From contig NW_019776024.1 in NCBI RefSeq assembly GCF_001039355.2, positions 350,440 to 414,439 on the forward strand: a DNA stretch of 64,000 nt. Reading direction: 5' to 3'. Positions within the stretch are counted from its first letter, which is position 1, and every line of letters begins with the position of its first letter. The DNA is from Lingula anatina. Taxonomy: Eukaryota > Brachiopoda > Lingulata > Lingulida > Lingulidae. Below are positions 1-11,387 of the stretch, piece after piece. The translations under genes were made by a program, and so were the position numbers. The notes beneath the pieces were generated by a model. The model searched no databases. It saw only the letters and a program-made list of their open reading frames with translations, and had not been told where the DNA came from.

Positions 1-212
1 CATAACCATATGGCACTTCTCAAATATAATTGCTTTAATTTGTCATCACCTCATTTCTGAACATTTTCCATGTTGGATGAACGTCACTGTTATTTGTTCA
101 TTAACATCAACTTTGACTAGCTTGGTTTAAAACAGAAAATAATCGGGTATTCTTTATAAAATTTGGTTTGATTTGCTGCTTCTAAGATTTGATTATGTAT
201 AAAAAAAGGTAC

Positions 213-3093
213 CTTTTGCATTAGTAGTACTTTTCTTTTTGGAAAATCCAGAATCCTGAGGAGTTACAACAAATGTCCCACTCTTGCTCTTGTATTTAGA
301 GGCAGTTTTCACTGAACTGCTTTTTTCCTTTATAGGGACAACTTTCTGTTCCAGTTTTATGACCTTATGTTTGACAGTACTTTTCTTTCCTCTTTTGGTC
401 TTGGCACCCAATTTCACATTTGAATCAGTGTCTAATTCAGTCAAACTTTCCTTTAATTTATCATTCACATTCTCGATATCTTTCTTTGCCTTCTTTTCAA
501 CTGAAGCAGTATCATCAGTTTTAGACGTGGTCATCTTCTCTGATAAAACATCACTTGTACTACTTGGGAGTTCATTATGGGTCATTTCTGCATCTGATTC
601 ACTGTCATCATATTCTGTATTCTCTTCATTAAAGGTTTCATCTTGTTCTAGAGGTTGGACATCTTCTCCCTCAAACTCTGGTTCTACATTTATCTTACTG
701 AAATCTTGCCTCACTTGAACGTGTACTTTTACTTTGGCAGGTTGTGCCATATCTTCACCATTAGGGATAGGAGCTTTAGTAGACAATGCAGCATCTTGAG
801 CATTTGCTTCCTGTGCCTCTGTAGCTGCTTCTGGGACTTCCAATTTATCATTCATATTTCTTGGTTCCTATTTGGAAAAAAAAAAAATATATATATATAT
901 TATATATTACACGTTTTCATCTACAAGCATTCTTGCTGTTCAATTTTCAGTTTAAGTAACTGTTTATTACACCATGCAAATTCACTTTCATAAGAACATC
1001 TCACAAGATAACAGACAAATGATATAAAAGAATATGGAGATGAAACTCTTTAAATCATCAGAAGAAAAAAGACTTACATCTGATTCTGGGGGTCTTACAT
1101 AGTAAGGAAGTTTTCCTCTCTGCCAGTCATTCAGGACCATTTTAGCTACGGTACAATAATCTGGCTCTCCACCCTAAAAGGGAATACTTACACTATTTAA
1201 CTGTTAAAAATGATTGGAGCTGCAACAATACTGACATCAACAACAAACTGGTATTTCATCAAGTTTAAAACCCAAGTAAATGTTTTTCTGGCATGAAATA
1301 ACTTTTCAGATTATTGAATTATGATTTTATCTTTTTTAAAAACAACAAAGACACAAGAAAAAAAAAACAAAAAACACAGCATGAGCTATCCAAAGAAGAA
1401 ATCGTTCTCACATAACAATATCTGTCTGATGAAGTCCTTCAGTGAGAATGAAAGCTCAAAAGTTATTAGAGTTTTTACGTTCAAAAATAAAAAATGGTTC
1501 ATTTTTTCACATTTACAAGATATTGTGAACCACACCACATATATACTTAATTGTTTATACCAAACTTATTCACCATTACAGTTAAGTTTTCCCCCCATTT
1601 ATCAAGTACCTTGAGCAGTTTGCCTGATCTTTGGGCTAATTTTTCCAGGAACTCTTCTGCAGTAGTCCAGGTGTCAATCTTGTATGTTTTAGCCACATAC
1701 TCTTTTCTCACTCTTTCCAAAACTGCTGGGATGTAATCTTCTGGGCTTTTTATATTCTCTACACGAACCTAGAGGTTTGGTTTAACAATCTGGTATCACT
1801 AACTTCTCTTCGCAGTCTTAGTGGCCACTTATTACTTTATCCAATAGGAACTGATCCACAAATACTTAATGTTGGGCAGTTACATCAACCAGTAAAGTAA
1901 ATTATGTAATTGACCATCAGTTATGAGCTGGATTAAGTAACTCTTTAATCTTAATTATGCTTATTGCCATTTTACATTTTATTCATATAAAGGACATTCT
2001 TAATGTCACAGATACATAGCCATACCAAATAAGGGTGGAAATTTAATCTCTTACCACTCCCTTCAGCACTATCTCTGTCTCGGTGTCCCCCTGTGGGTAT
2101 ACCACACCTGGGCAGTCAATGAGGAAGATCCTTCTCATCAGTGTCACATACTGCCACACCTGGAAATGTTTTGCACAACCTTGAAGCCACTTTAAAATTA
2201 AAGGCCCTTGTTCACTGTCAGTTCAATCCAGGCATTCTTTTATTTGGTTTTATAATAGGTTGGTTAATAAAACATGGATCTGGTTGAAACTTCATAATTA
2301 CCAACTAGCAAGTATCCCAATTTTAACTTCATCTAAATCATACTGAAACCCATTGCTGCTGTAAATAAGTATCAAATGTCTTTAAAAAAACTTTGTCAAA
2401 CTTTATATCATAACTGTAAACACAACTTTGTAATCCATGAGCAAACAATACTGATATTATTTCAGTAATTTTGAAAGAGCAAAGTTCCACTGGTTAAAAT
2501 CAAATTATTAGAAAGTCACAAAAATACTAATAATCAATTTTGGCAAATTCAAATGTCAACATTAAAAACCATTTTCTAACCTTTGTTTCTCCAGCAATGG
2601 GAGCCACATTACAAACTTTCTTGGCACGCAAGGTGTTAATGATTGAGCTCTTTCCCACATTTGGGTAGCCAATAAATCCAACACTGATCTGCTGGCGGTC
2701 ACTGTGTAACTAGACAAAATATCAAATAACTGAATTGTTATTTCATACTGAAATGTGGCATTTAAATACATTAATGAAGATTCAGATTTCAACATTCCAC
2801 AACATAAAATATAATAAAGGTTACAAGTTATACTAAAGTACTCTCTTTAGACTCTCTCCACTGGTTACTGGATGGGTGTAAAAATTAACTTACTTTTCCA
2901 AACTGTCTTAGCAAATTAATCATAGCTCCTTTGCCGAATGAATTGGTGATGCTAGCATGGAAAGCTAACGTGGGGTATTCAGATGACAAAATAGCAACCC
3001 ATTTTTTCTGAAAAACAAAAAAATCATCATCAGTACAATTTATTTTTAAAAAAGAGCAATGTTTCAATTAAATTGAATCCGCTGACTTTAGCC

Positions 3094-3172
<79 letters not shown>

Positions 3173-5893
3173 TCATAATTCAACAATTATCAATAACTCC
3201 CAAAAACATTACTGCAAAAATAAAAAAGAACTTCTGTACTTTTGTCAAAGATGGCAAAGGGCTACCTTAATAATATGTCATTTTAAACAATGAAATACAT
3301 TTTATTAACTTTACCGTAACCCATGTTGGCACAAGATCACACTTGTTCAACACAAAAATGAGGTGTTTGTGTGGCTTTTCTTTTTTAAGGTAGGCCTCCA
3401 CCTGGCGACACCTGGTGCCGAGAGGATCCCTAGCATCCAAAACCTGGAGTATCACATCGGCTGAATCTATAACCTGAAAAATTCAATTCAAATTTTGATA
3501 ATGCATTAAAAACAATTCTTGAGGTAAAGGTGAGACTGGTAAGCAGACTACCACTACAATTGTCATTATTTTCATCTCCTTACTTTGTACAGTTCACTCC
3601 AAATCCTCCTGGAAGTCCCTGCCCTGAAGACCAGTTCCTTGGCCTCTTCTTTCACACCAGTGTCCTCTATATCCAAGTCTCTGTCCTTTTCTGCATCATA
3701 CTTGTCTGTGGATGACTGGGCAGCAGCAAGGAGACTCTGAGGATGAAGTGACACATTTTTTTAAATCTAAAATGACCTTTTTCAATGAAAAATAGGGATA
3801 ATCTTAAAGAAATTTTAAACAAGTAAAGCAAAATCAATGTTGCACTGCTAGGAATATGATCACACTTTATTCAGTAAATAATGTTATCTGGCTTCATATT
3901 AATGTTTGTTAAATGTTCTGCTAATCTATCATTTAAAGTGCATCCTTAAGTAATATAAAATAAATAGAAACAACACAATGAAAGACAACTTATTATTAGG
4001 CATACACATGTACATGCCTGTACATCCACTGCTTTAATGTTAGGTTTTTTTCTCAGAGATTTCGGCCCAAATGTAGACTGAAATGGTTCTGTATCCAGGA
4101 GATGAACTCTAGCATGCTATTTTGTCAAAAGAAGACATTTATATAAAATTAGACAGTACTAAACAAGTAAAATATGTAGTTATTAAAAACCAGTTATTTC
4201 AGTGAAATGTTCAAAAATAAATATTCCTTTTCATTATGTTTGTCACTCTCCCTGTAGTTCAAACTATTAAATCTAAAACAATTAGACAATATTTGGCTAT
4301 CAATATACTAGTAACAAAATATTTTATTATATTGATATTATAATAAATATGTTAAACATTTTATAATCAAAACTCGTCTTAATGGCTCAACACCCTTGCT
4401 GTGGGTGAAATTTGATGTACAAATACCTTAAATTAAGTATAAGTTTTATTGATCTTCCCCAAAGGAAGCAATTTAGTTACCTTAGCAGTTTCATTCAGGA
4501 GGGTGATGGGTAACTTAGTCTGTTTCATGACAACTTTATATGGGTCTTTCATAACTTTACCCATTTCTTCTTGAAAAGACTGTAAAGCTTTCTGAGTTAT
4601 TACTCTAGTATTGCCTGCAAAGATTAATGCGAGGGTTAATTATATGTGTAAGCACAATGAATGTTTCCATTTAAAAGGCTATTACATTAACAGCACCATT
4701 GCAAACAAACAACAAATAAGAAGTACAATCTATCAACAAAGCAACAATATATGTTATAATCATAAGACCACATACAAAAAGGAATACATAAAAATCACCA
4801 GAAATGAATGAAGATAATATTCAAATTTAAAATCTCCAAACAGAAAATTGTTTAAAGAAATAGTCAAGTTCTCACCAAACCATCTTCTATTTGGCTCAAC
4901 CCTGGCCACAGTACCAGATGCAAGGGTGGATTGATATGGTGCTGGCTTGGTTATTTTTCCATGTTTGTCTCTGCAAACAATTTTTCAGAGAGTTTATGAT
5001 ATATTTCAATGACGTTTTAAATATAATATTGCCCTTAGCATGAAATACAAAATTCATAAAGTATGTGACCTTTATGTGGAATCTTATAAAAATGCAATAC
5101 CTTTAAAAGACATTAGTTAAGAGTACACATACCTTTTGGGTTTAAAATTTCTGTACATCTGTAACCTCTTTATGGTAGCTCTGTCCCTCATGTTCTGACC
5201 TCCTGCACCTTTGGCTCGATCTATCAGAATAAAAGCAATAATGTAAATGAATTTCAGTGGCCCATGCATTTTCAAATGCACTTCCTTTGTTTGTTTTTAA
5301 AAGAGAAACAAAACCTGATCTACATGGAGACAAGCTGATCAACATTACAAGATTCACAGTACTTGATTCAGCATGGTGCAGCTTGAGGAGGCAAGAAGTA
5401 AGAAAATATTTTGAGAGCTTCAACATCTGGTGGATGCTCTAGCTAGCAGTTGTCTAAGGCAATAATGTTCAGGTGTGAGTATAAATACTAAATATCAAAA
5501 ATGTAAACACTAGCTAGTGCTAAAACAAGGATTTTCATTCTATATAAAGTATTGTCAAAACTTCTTCAATTGGTAAATTCATCAATAATACAGTACATGG
5601 GGCCGTTTCTTTTTTTCATTTATAATCAAACTCATGTTCTTGAAATATCCTTACAACGTGGGCATATCCCAACGTCCAAATTTAAGACACTAAAAAAAGT
5701 GCTCACACAACAGCAAATTAAGACAAACTACATCATATATAAGAAGCAGAACTAATGTTCTAGTGTTGTAGTAGTCCAGCTTTTAATAAAAAAAATATTT
5801 TAGCCCGAAATTACCTGGATTCATGCTGTGGTTGGCCCTGTTTATTCCATCTCCCTTTTTGGGAGCTTTTCCTGCTTTTTTTGCTTTACCCAT
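213..5893 (-). CDS. GNL2: GNL2 / NOG2 nucleolar GTPase, 13 exons, 3' end outside window
   Basis: Nucleolar GTPase that acts in 60S ribosomal subunit maturation. Exons read leftwards: 5815-5893, 5133-5220, 4876-4970, 4481-4614, 4018-4116, 3584-3736, 3315-3473, 2894-3007, 2581-2709, 2055-2159, 1610-1768, 1078-1173 and 213-867. Reading frame is preserved across all of them, giving about 688 codons in the window. Visible features are a basic N-terminus ([16 protein letters not shown]), the permuted GTPase order with G4 NKCD in exon 7, G1 GYPNVGKSS in exon 9 and G3 DCPGV in exon 10, then an acidic and lysine-rich tail in the last exon. The last exon ends at a consensus donor (AAAAG|GTACC), so the C-terminus lies beyond the left edge. 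The intron after exon 5 has a GC donor. The start is the first ATG, 223 bp from the divergent CENPW start. Similarity to human NOG2 is high throughout. Confidence 0.95.
3097..3168. repeat. (AT)36 microsatellite in GNL2 intron
   Basis: A pure AT dinucleotide run lies in the intron between GNL2 exons 7 and 8. A shorter, interrupted AT run sits at about 888-906 in the last intron. Confidence 0.95.
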
Positions 5894-6116
5894 TTTGATG
5901 ATTTTCCTATTACTTTGATATATCTGTGTAATTTTATGTTATTTCTATTACTTATACTACATGTATTAGTAAGTGCTTTCAGCTAGCGGAAAACGTGGAA
6001 TATATGATACGGACTGACGTCCTTGGAAGTTTGCATTGGCTAAAATTTCTGGGTGCGGCATCAGTGTGACGTCAGAACCGGGGAATTCGACGGGACGAGT
6101 TTTGAAAGAATTTATA
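5894..6116. promoter_or_regulatory. Bidirectional promoter GNL2/CENPW
   Basis: The 223 bp between two divergent start codons must hold both 5' UTRs and core promoters. A perfect CRE/ATF palindrome TGACGTCA lies at 6067-6074, and a related TGACGTCC lies near 6014-6021. No TATA box is clear. The shared-promoter role is inferred from spacing and orientation. Confidence 0.65.
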
Positions 6117-7940
6117 ATGAAACGCAAATTCCCAAGAGCCACAGTCAAATCTTTAGCAAGGAGAGGAAATAAGAAAATAAGGTTAAAAGGGAAGAAAGTA
6201 GACGTACTGGTGAGGTTCAGAATAAGGTGTTCATTTTTTATAATACTGGGCATTACATTTCTGGATAACATCAACAGTCATCATTCACAAAAGTGAATAC
6301 AATAAATTCAGTTTCAAATCTGATACAATTTGATTTTAACACTAGCTTTGCAGCTGTTCACTGATAGTTATAGAATAATCTAATGGTGTGTGATATCGCC
6401 TGCAATAAATTGACTAAGTTTTAACACAAAGATTGGAAGCCGCTTTCCAATGTTTTATGATAGAAATATTATTTCATACACAGAGAAACAAGCGCTTCAC
6501 TTGGCCGTATAATTTGACTTTTAATGACTCTTTCTGGTAGAAGTTCCATGTTTTCTGACAAAAAAAAAAAAAAAAAAAAAACAAAAACATTTAAAATACT
6601 TACATAAGTTAACACAAAAATCTGCGATCCAAAAAACTGTGCTAGCGACTCGACCACAACAGTTAATATGTGAAAAATCTCATTATTGAGATTACTTAAT
6701 GACTCATGTTATCAAAGCTTGGAAGTGAAAAATTAATGGAATTTGTTTTCTTTACTGCAATAGCTCTTCTTGGACTACATGCTTTTCTTGAAGAGGCTGG
6801 CCAACAAGGCAGATGCTTTGGCTCAGGAAGAAAAACAGAGGATCCTTAATGCTGGACACATCAGAGCTGTTAAATCTGTAAGCAGGTGTCATACTCTTGA
6901 TGTTTATTTGGTCAGGAGTATCATGGGGTTTTGCTGCCTTCAATGATTCATTGCTTCAGTTTAAAAATTGTGTTTATGGCTCACATTCCTGTTTTGCCTT
7001 TCTTTGATAAGAATTCCCCACTCAAAATGTAATTGATGGCATTTCATCTCACTCTTGGGACTAGGACACCCTGAGCTTCAGAGATAACTTGACACTAACC
7101 TCTTCACAATAGCCTATCTTCATCGTGTCAAGTTACCTCTGACCACATTCGATTGCCCCCGCCGCCCGCCAATCAAATTTAAAGCCCGCACTCAATGACT
7201 CATTGAACGATCTAGCCAATGAACGCGAACGAGTCAAAGCGTGCTTTGTTCAAATCCGGACCAATCAAAGATAAGGCTGAATATCAGGGATTTGCCGTAA
7301 CCTGTGGGCAGCACGCAAAATACATCATCCCTCAGTAGATAATGATGCAGGGCCTCAAACTGCTCTGGTTTCAATTCCGATATACTCATATTTTGCAAAG
7401 AATCAAGAGATAACTTAACACATTATTTTACGTAGTCACTCGTAGGAGACGCCATGCTTTCTTTGTGTACGGTTATGCACTCGGAACTACTCGGATGTCT
7501 CCGCACTCGACAATAAGTTTGTTGTTAGTATGGAGCTTGCGGAATCAGCCGAGGATTACCGATTGACGGTCAACCAATCAGCGTTTTCACCAAACTTTGG
7601 TGAAAAATTTTGAAACTTGGTTTCGATTGGCTTATATAAACTAGGTCAAACTATTTTCGTCAGAGGTAACTTGACATGATGAAGATAGGCTATAGTGAAG
7701 AGGTTAGTGTCAAGTTATCTCTGAAGCTCAGGGTGGACTAGGATGGCTCGACTACTTAAATTAGTTTAAATTGTTCAGTCTTATTTGAAAGTCATTTTCA
7801 GAGGAGATATTGTTATAAATAAAACTCCACTTATTAATTTTTGGGGTACAAACATATCATGAATTTTTTTCAAAATTAATTAAGAGGTGCATTATGGTTT
7901 ATTTTTTTTACAGCAAGTTCTCACTGCATCAAGAGGGTGA
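6117..7940 (+). CDS. CENPW: CENP-W, centromere histone-fold protein, 3 exons, 77 aa
   Basis: CENP-W pairs with CENP-T in the CENP-T-W-S-X histone-fold complex at the inner kinetochore. Exons are 6117-6209, 6764-6877 and 7914-7940. All junctions are phase 0 with good GT/AG sites. The predicted 77 residues start MKRKFPRATVKSLARRG (basic tail), continue through helices LFLDYMLFLKRLANKADALA and EKQRILNAGHIRAVKS, and end QVLTASRG followed by stop. Human CENP-W is 88 aa, with the same basic N-terminus, a block near LNCLLFVHRLAEES, then INKEHVLAAAKVIL and the ending KKSRG, so size, order and C-terminus agree. The ATG at 6117 is the only one in frame in exon 1. The open frame continues upstream to a TTG at 6036, which is not a likely start. 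Intron 2 contains a transposon. The family evolves fast, so the name rests on architecture and a few conserved blocks. Confidence 0.83.
7067..7735. mobile_element. Non-autonomous DNA transposon with 77 bp TIRs and 8 bp TSD
   Basis: The terminal inverted repeats at 7067-7143 and 7659-7735 match over 77 bp with two visible mismatches. They start CACCCTGAGCTTCAGAG. An exact 8 bp duplication GACTAGGA flanks the element at 7059-7066 and 7736-7743. The insertion is in CENPW intron 2 and leaves its splice sites intact. The interior is not a palindrome. It holds a TATATAA box near 7640 (minus sense), CCAAT motifs and a helicase-like fragment. An 8 bp TSD fits hAT, P or Zisupton-type elements, but the termini do not settle the superfamily. 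Confidence 0.9.
7234..7389 (-). pseudogene. RecQ-like helicase N-terminal fragment inside the transposon
   Basis: A 51-codon open frame on the minus strand reads MSISELKPEQFEALHHYL, then DDVFCVLPTGYGKSLIFSL, and stops soon after. LKPEQ..AL is the motif 0 region and PTGYGKS the Walker A (motif I) region of RecQ/DEAD-type superfamily 2 helicases. Motifs Ia to VI are absent. A separate ATG at 7455 followed by a GTAAAA donor could be a short upstream exon. With the TATA box between it and the right TIR, this looks like the 5' end of a gene of the autonomous parent element, left after internal deletion. A captured host fragment is the alternative. Confidence 0.7.
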
Positions 7941-10037
7941 AGGAATACATCAAGCATATGTCAGTTTGAGAAATGTTGGCCTTGGATTACATCTAGATCA
8001 GAAGAGATCGGCTTGAAATTAACTATCAGCGTTGGATCAGGATGCCTTTTTCATGTTATGTGGCAGTTCATTGGATATGAGACATTATTAGATAATGGAA
8101 TTAAATGTTCTAAGTGAATATTTCTGTAGATACTGTCAACTCAACCTGAAATGCCATTTGCAAACAAAAAAGTTCTTTTATAAAACAGAGCTTGGTGTAA
8201 TATTCATAGACTGAAGTAGTATGTGTGTGTGTGTGTATATGATACTGTACATAATTTGATTTAATATTTAAATAAATTGATTGAAAAGCTGTTCCATAGT
8301 TAGGTTTTGAGGTTATAAACATTAAAGGTTGTTATTGAGAATGTAAGACAAAACTTTTAACTACCATCAAGCAAACAATTAGTATTCAAAAAGTTGGAAT
8401 TTTGTCATACATAATATTTCTGCTGTAAATGTTTTATTAATAAAGCTGTAAGCTTGAGAAACAAAAAGTTGAAGGTTGGTAGTTGCGAGTTTAATGCTAC
8501 TAAGGCTTAAAGATGTAGACCAATCGTCACTTAGGAACAATTAAGTTTATTTGAGTATTAAAAACCAATGTTATGGCTCTAATTTAACGAAATACATTTT
8601 TTTGAAAAAGTGATTTTCCCTTCTTCAATGTAGCGCTATAAGAAATGTGTCAGTGGTCTCTAAAATTCACTCACTAAAAACCTTGTTGCAAAAGTATGAA
8701 TGAAAAAAACTTCATATCTCAATTTAAACTAAAATTCTTTACAATAAAAATATACCAAATGCAGACAAAATTGCTTGATCAAAACCTTGAGATAAAACCA
8801 TACACAAGACTTCAATGCAAAATCCCACTTTAAACATCTGACTTAAGCTAGAGGAAATTGTTATATGTAGTCCTTGTATTTTCTGATTCTTTGAGCACAG
8901 GTTTTAGTTTCACTTTCTAATTACCATGCTCTTGGGATATAAGAACACCATGGCTATCTAAAGGGAAACGAGGCATCACATGCTGTCAAATTGACAAGCG
9001 TATATATTTCATGGGAATGCAAGACATAAAAAATCCAAAACAGATGAAACATGGGGAAAAAGGGGAGAGGGCAGGCTATCTCTAAAACATTCTATCTAGC
9101 TTATTTTCAAACTAGTGTACATAAGTTCTTTAAATCATTTCATTGTAAGTTTAATAATTATGCATTACCCGATTTTACATTTACTTGGTATAAAGGTAAA
9201 AATTGCAAAAATACCTGCAAACATACCAGTACTGAAGTCAAACAGTCTGATTAGGGGCAATAATCCTGTAAAACTTTTACTTTACAGATATGGATTTTAT
9301 AAACATTTTAAAAAAATCAAAATTTCACAAAAAACACCATAATGCATGCATTTGTTCCTATTTTTTTAAACATGAAATAAAGGTATGTTCTTCACAAACA
9401 GCTGACATTTGTTACCTTAAGACTTGTACTTACACTTGCTAGAATGGAAGTTTTCAGAAAGTCAAAGGGTGAGCCAAATGTAAAACAAGGCAGCAAAGCT
9501 GTCAAATGTACAGACAAAAACAAAATAAAAATGCAGAAAATGGGTAATTTTGTCAATTTTGATGCAATAATAAATAATGCTTATAATAGCACCGTCAAAC
9601 AACACTGAATTTTAATCATGCACAACAGGTAACACGGTCAATAACAGGAGCAGATCCAGATGTATTTTCTGACAGTATTCCAAATTATCTTTGTTGATCC
9701 ATCCTCCATTTTTGATGGTCTTCCAACAGAAACAAAATTGATACCCGTCAATGTAAACTTTAAAATCTAACTGTCATCTGAAAGACCCAGAAGACGGCCC
9801 CAAGTCACCCCTGCAATAAGATTACAGTTTCAGGACCATGAGAGTTCAAATTCACATAATGAAAATCCCAATATTTGAAAAATGTTGACAGTGCATAAAA
9901 TAATATTACATAATATTTAAAGACATAAAAACCTATGCAACTGCTTATGTGGAAATACAGAAAATGTGAAGAGCTTCAGGTGGATGGGAGCTGAAAATGC
10001 CAGTGTTTGATAACCCCAATGTGCTTGAGGATAATAA
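7941..10037 (+). other. CENPW 3' UTR and gene-free sequence
   Basis: AATAAA signals at 8271-8276 and 8439-8444 are likely polyadenylation sites for CENPW. A (TG)n run lies near 8221-8236. Beyond about 8460 no coding exon could be supported. Positions 9648-9702 match 17856-17909 and mark a dispersed repeat. Confidence 0.5.
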
Positions 10038-10339
10038 GATCGCATTCACAACGAGTTGAGACAGGCTTTACAAATCCTGGGGACTAAATATGGCGGTCGT
10101 ACATGAAAGAAAAACCGCCTAATCTTTTAATAGTCTCTCCGCCTCCCACACGCCTCCCCACACGTCGTCCCTGCGGGGGGACAGTCATTAAATCTCGGCT
10201 CCATTGGGACGACACATGGGGAGGCGTGTGAGAGGCAGAGAGACTATTAAAAGATTAGGTGTTTTTTCTTTCATGTACGTCCGCCATATTTAGTCCCCAG
10301 GATTTGTAAAGCCTGGCTCAACTCGTTGTGAATGCAATC
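10038..10339. mobile_element. Palindromic MITE, family A, TSD TAA
   Basis: The two arms of about 130-140 bp are near-perfect inverted copies joined by a short GC-rich loop. The termini GATCGCATTCACAACGAG and their inverse are flanked by TAA at 10035-10037 and 10340-10342. A TWA target duplication with GC-rich arms suggests a PIF/Harbinger-mobilised MITE. A half copy of the same family sits at 29619-29790. Confidence 0.85.
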
Positions 10340-10717
10340 TAAGGCACTGTTATTCATCTATAGCATTAATGTTGGCGTTACACAAATCTTTTTCTTTTGT
10401 AAACCTATTTGCAATATTAAACAACATTTACCTGCATAATTATCACCGATTCCTAATTATGTGACACAGTTAAGAGAGCTTAACCTATAGGACTTGAATG
10501 GGAAATCTCAACGTGTGTTTTATGTAATCTTACTTAATGGGCACTTGAAAATTAATTAGGCAAGTGATTTTATAGCTCTGAATTTAGCTAGCGATTACCC
10601 CAAGGGACAATTACCACCATCCATAAACAGTAGCCCCATATAGCACTCTATAGAGCTGCATTGCTTCCCAAACAGAAAACAATCACACTGATTTCTAACA
10701 CAAGCTGCACTTCAATC

Positions 10718-11310
10718 CTATGAAACTTTTCAGTAAGTTAGAATATTATAAGTAAAATGGTTTTTCCTTAATGGTCATCCCGGCAGCGATGTCCAAAATA
10801 GGGTTTTCTTCAACTTTTATGCAATATAACATAATGCTTAACAGCACAATGGCCATCAATTTTTAATAATTAAGTAAATGTATCTTAGATATTCAGAAAA
10901 TGTGACTAGCAATGGTATTCAAGCCAATGGAAGTTCAAAGACTAAGTCACACCTTGAAAATGTCCATATGTGAAAATTTTAATTGTAACAAAAAACTATA
11001 TAATTTCCAAGAAAGTTAACCGATATAACAGGTTTTCCAACTGAAGCTATAATTTAGTCCTATGCTACATTTCTGTAAGTTTGAGAAGAGTAAGTGACTT
11101 GGTTTTCCTTTAATGGTCACTATGGAGGCATTGTCTAAAATGGGGTTGTCTTCAATTTTGATGCAATATTACATAATGCTTAACAGCATAATGACAATCA
11201 ATTTTTAATAATAAAATAAAAGTATCATGGATATTCAGAAAATGTGACATGGAAAGGTCTTCAAGGCCATGTAAGTTCAGAGTCACACCTTCAAAATGCC
11301 AAAATGTAAA
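10718..11310. repeat. Diverged tandem duplication, period about 320 bp
   Basis: The stretch at about 10718-10985 is clearly related to about 11046-11310. Shared blocks include GCAATAT(A/T)ACATAATGCTTAA and ATATTCAGAAAATGTGAC, in the same order. No coding capacity was seen. Related short pieces (CAGTAAGTCTGA-like) recur near 15185 and 15350, so it may belong to an old dispersed family. Confidence 0.65.
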
Positions 11311-11387
11311 CAAGAGATAACTGTACTGAAATGAATTTCTTTCCACTTTCAACACTTTTTTTACATATAACAAAATAATCAATTTAC

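Noticed and set aside
284-718. Open frame on the plus strand opposite the GNL2 tail
   Set aside because: Antisense shadow of the lysine/glutamate-rich GNL2 exon with no family similarity.
3097-3168. Long AT run as a CRISPR-like or regulatory array
   Set aside because: Plain dinucleotide microsatellite.
6036-6116. Upstream in-frame extension of CENPW exon 1
   Set aside because: It would need a TTG start. The ATG at 6117 gives the expected size.
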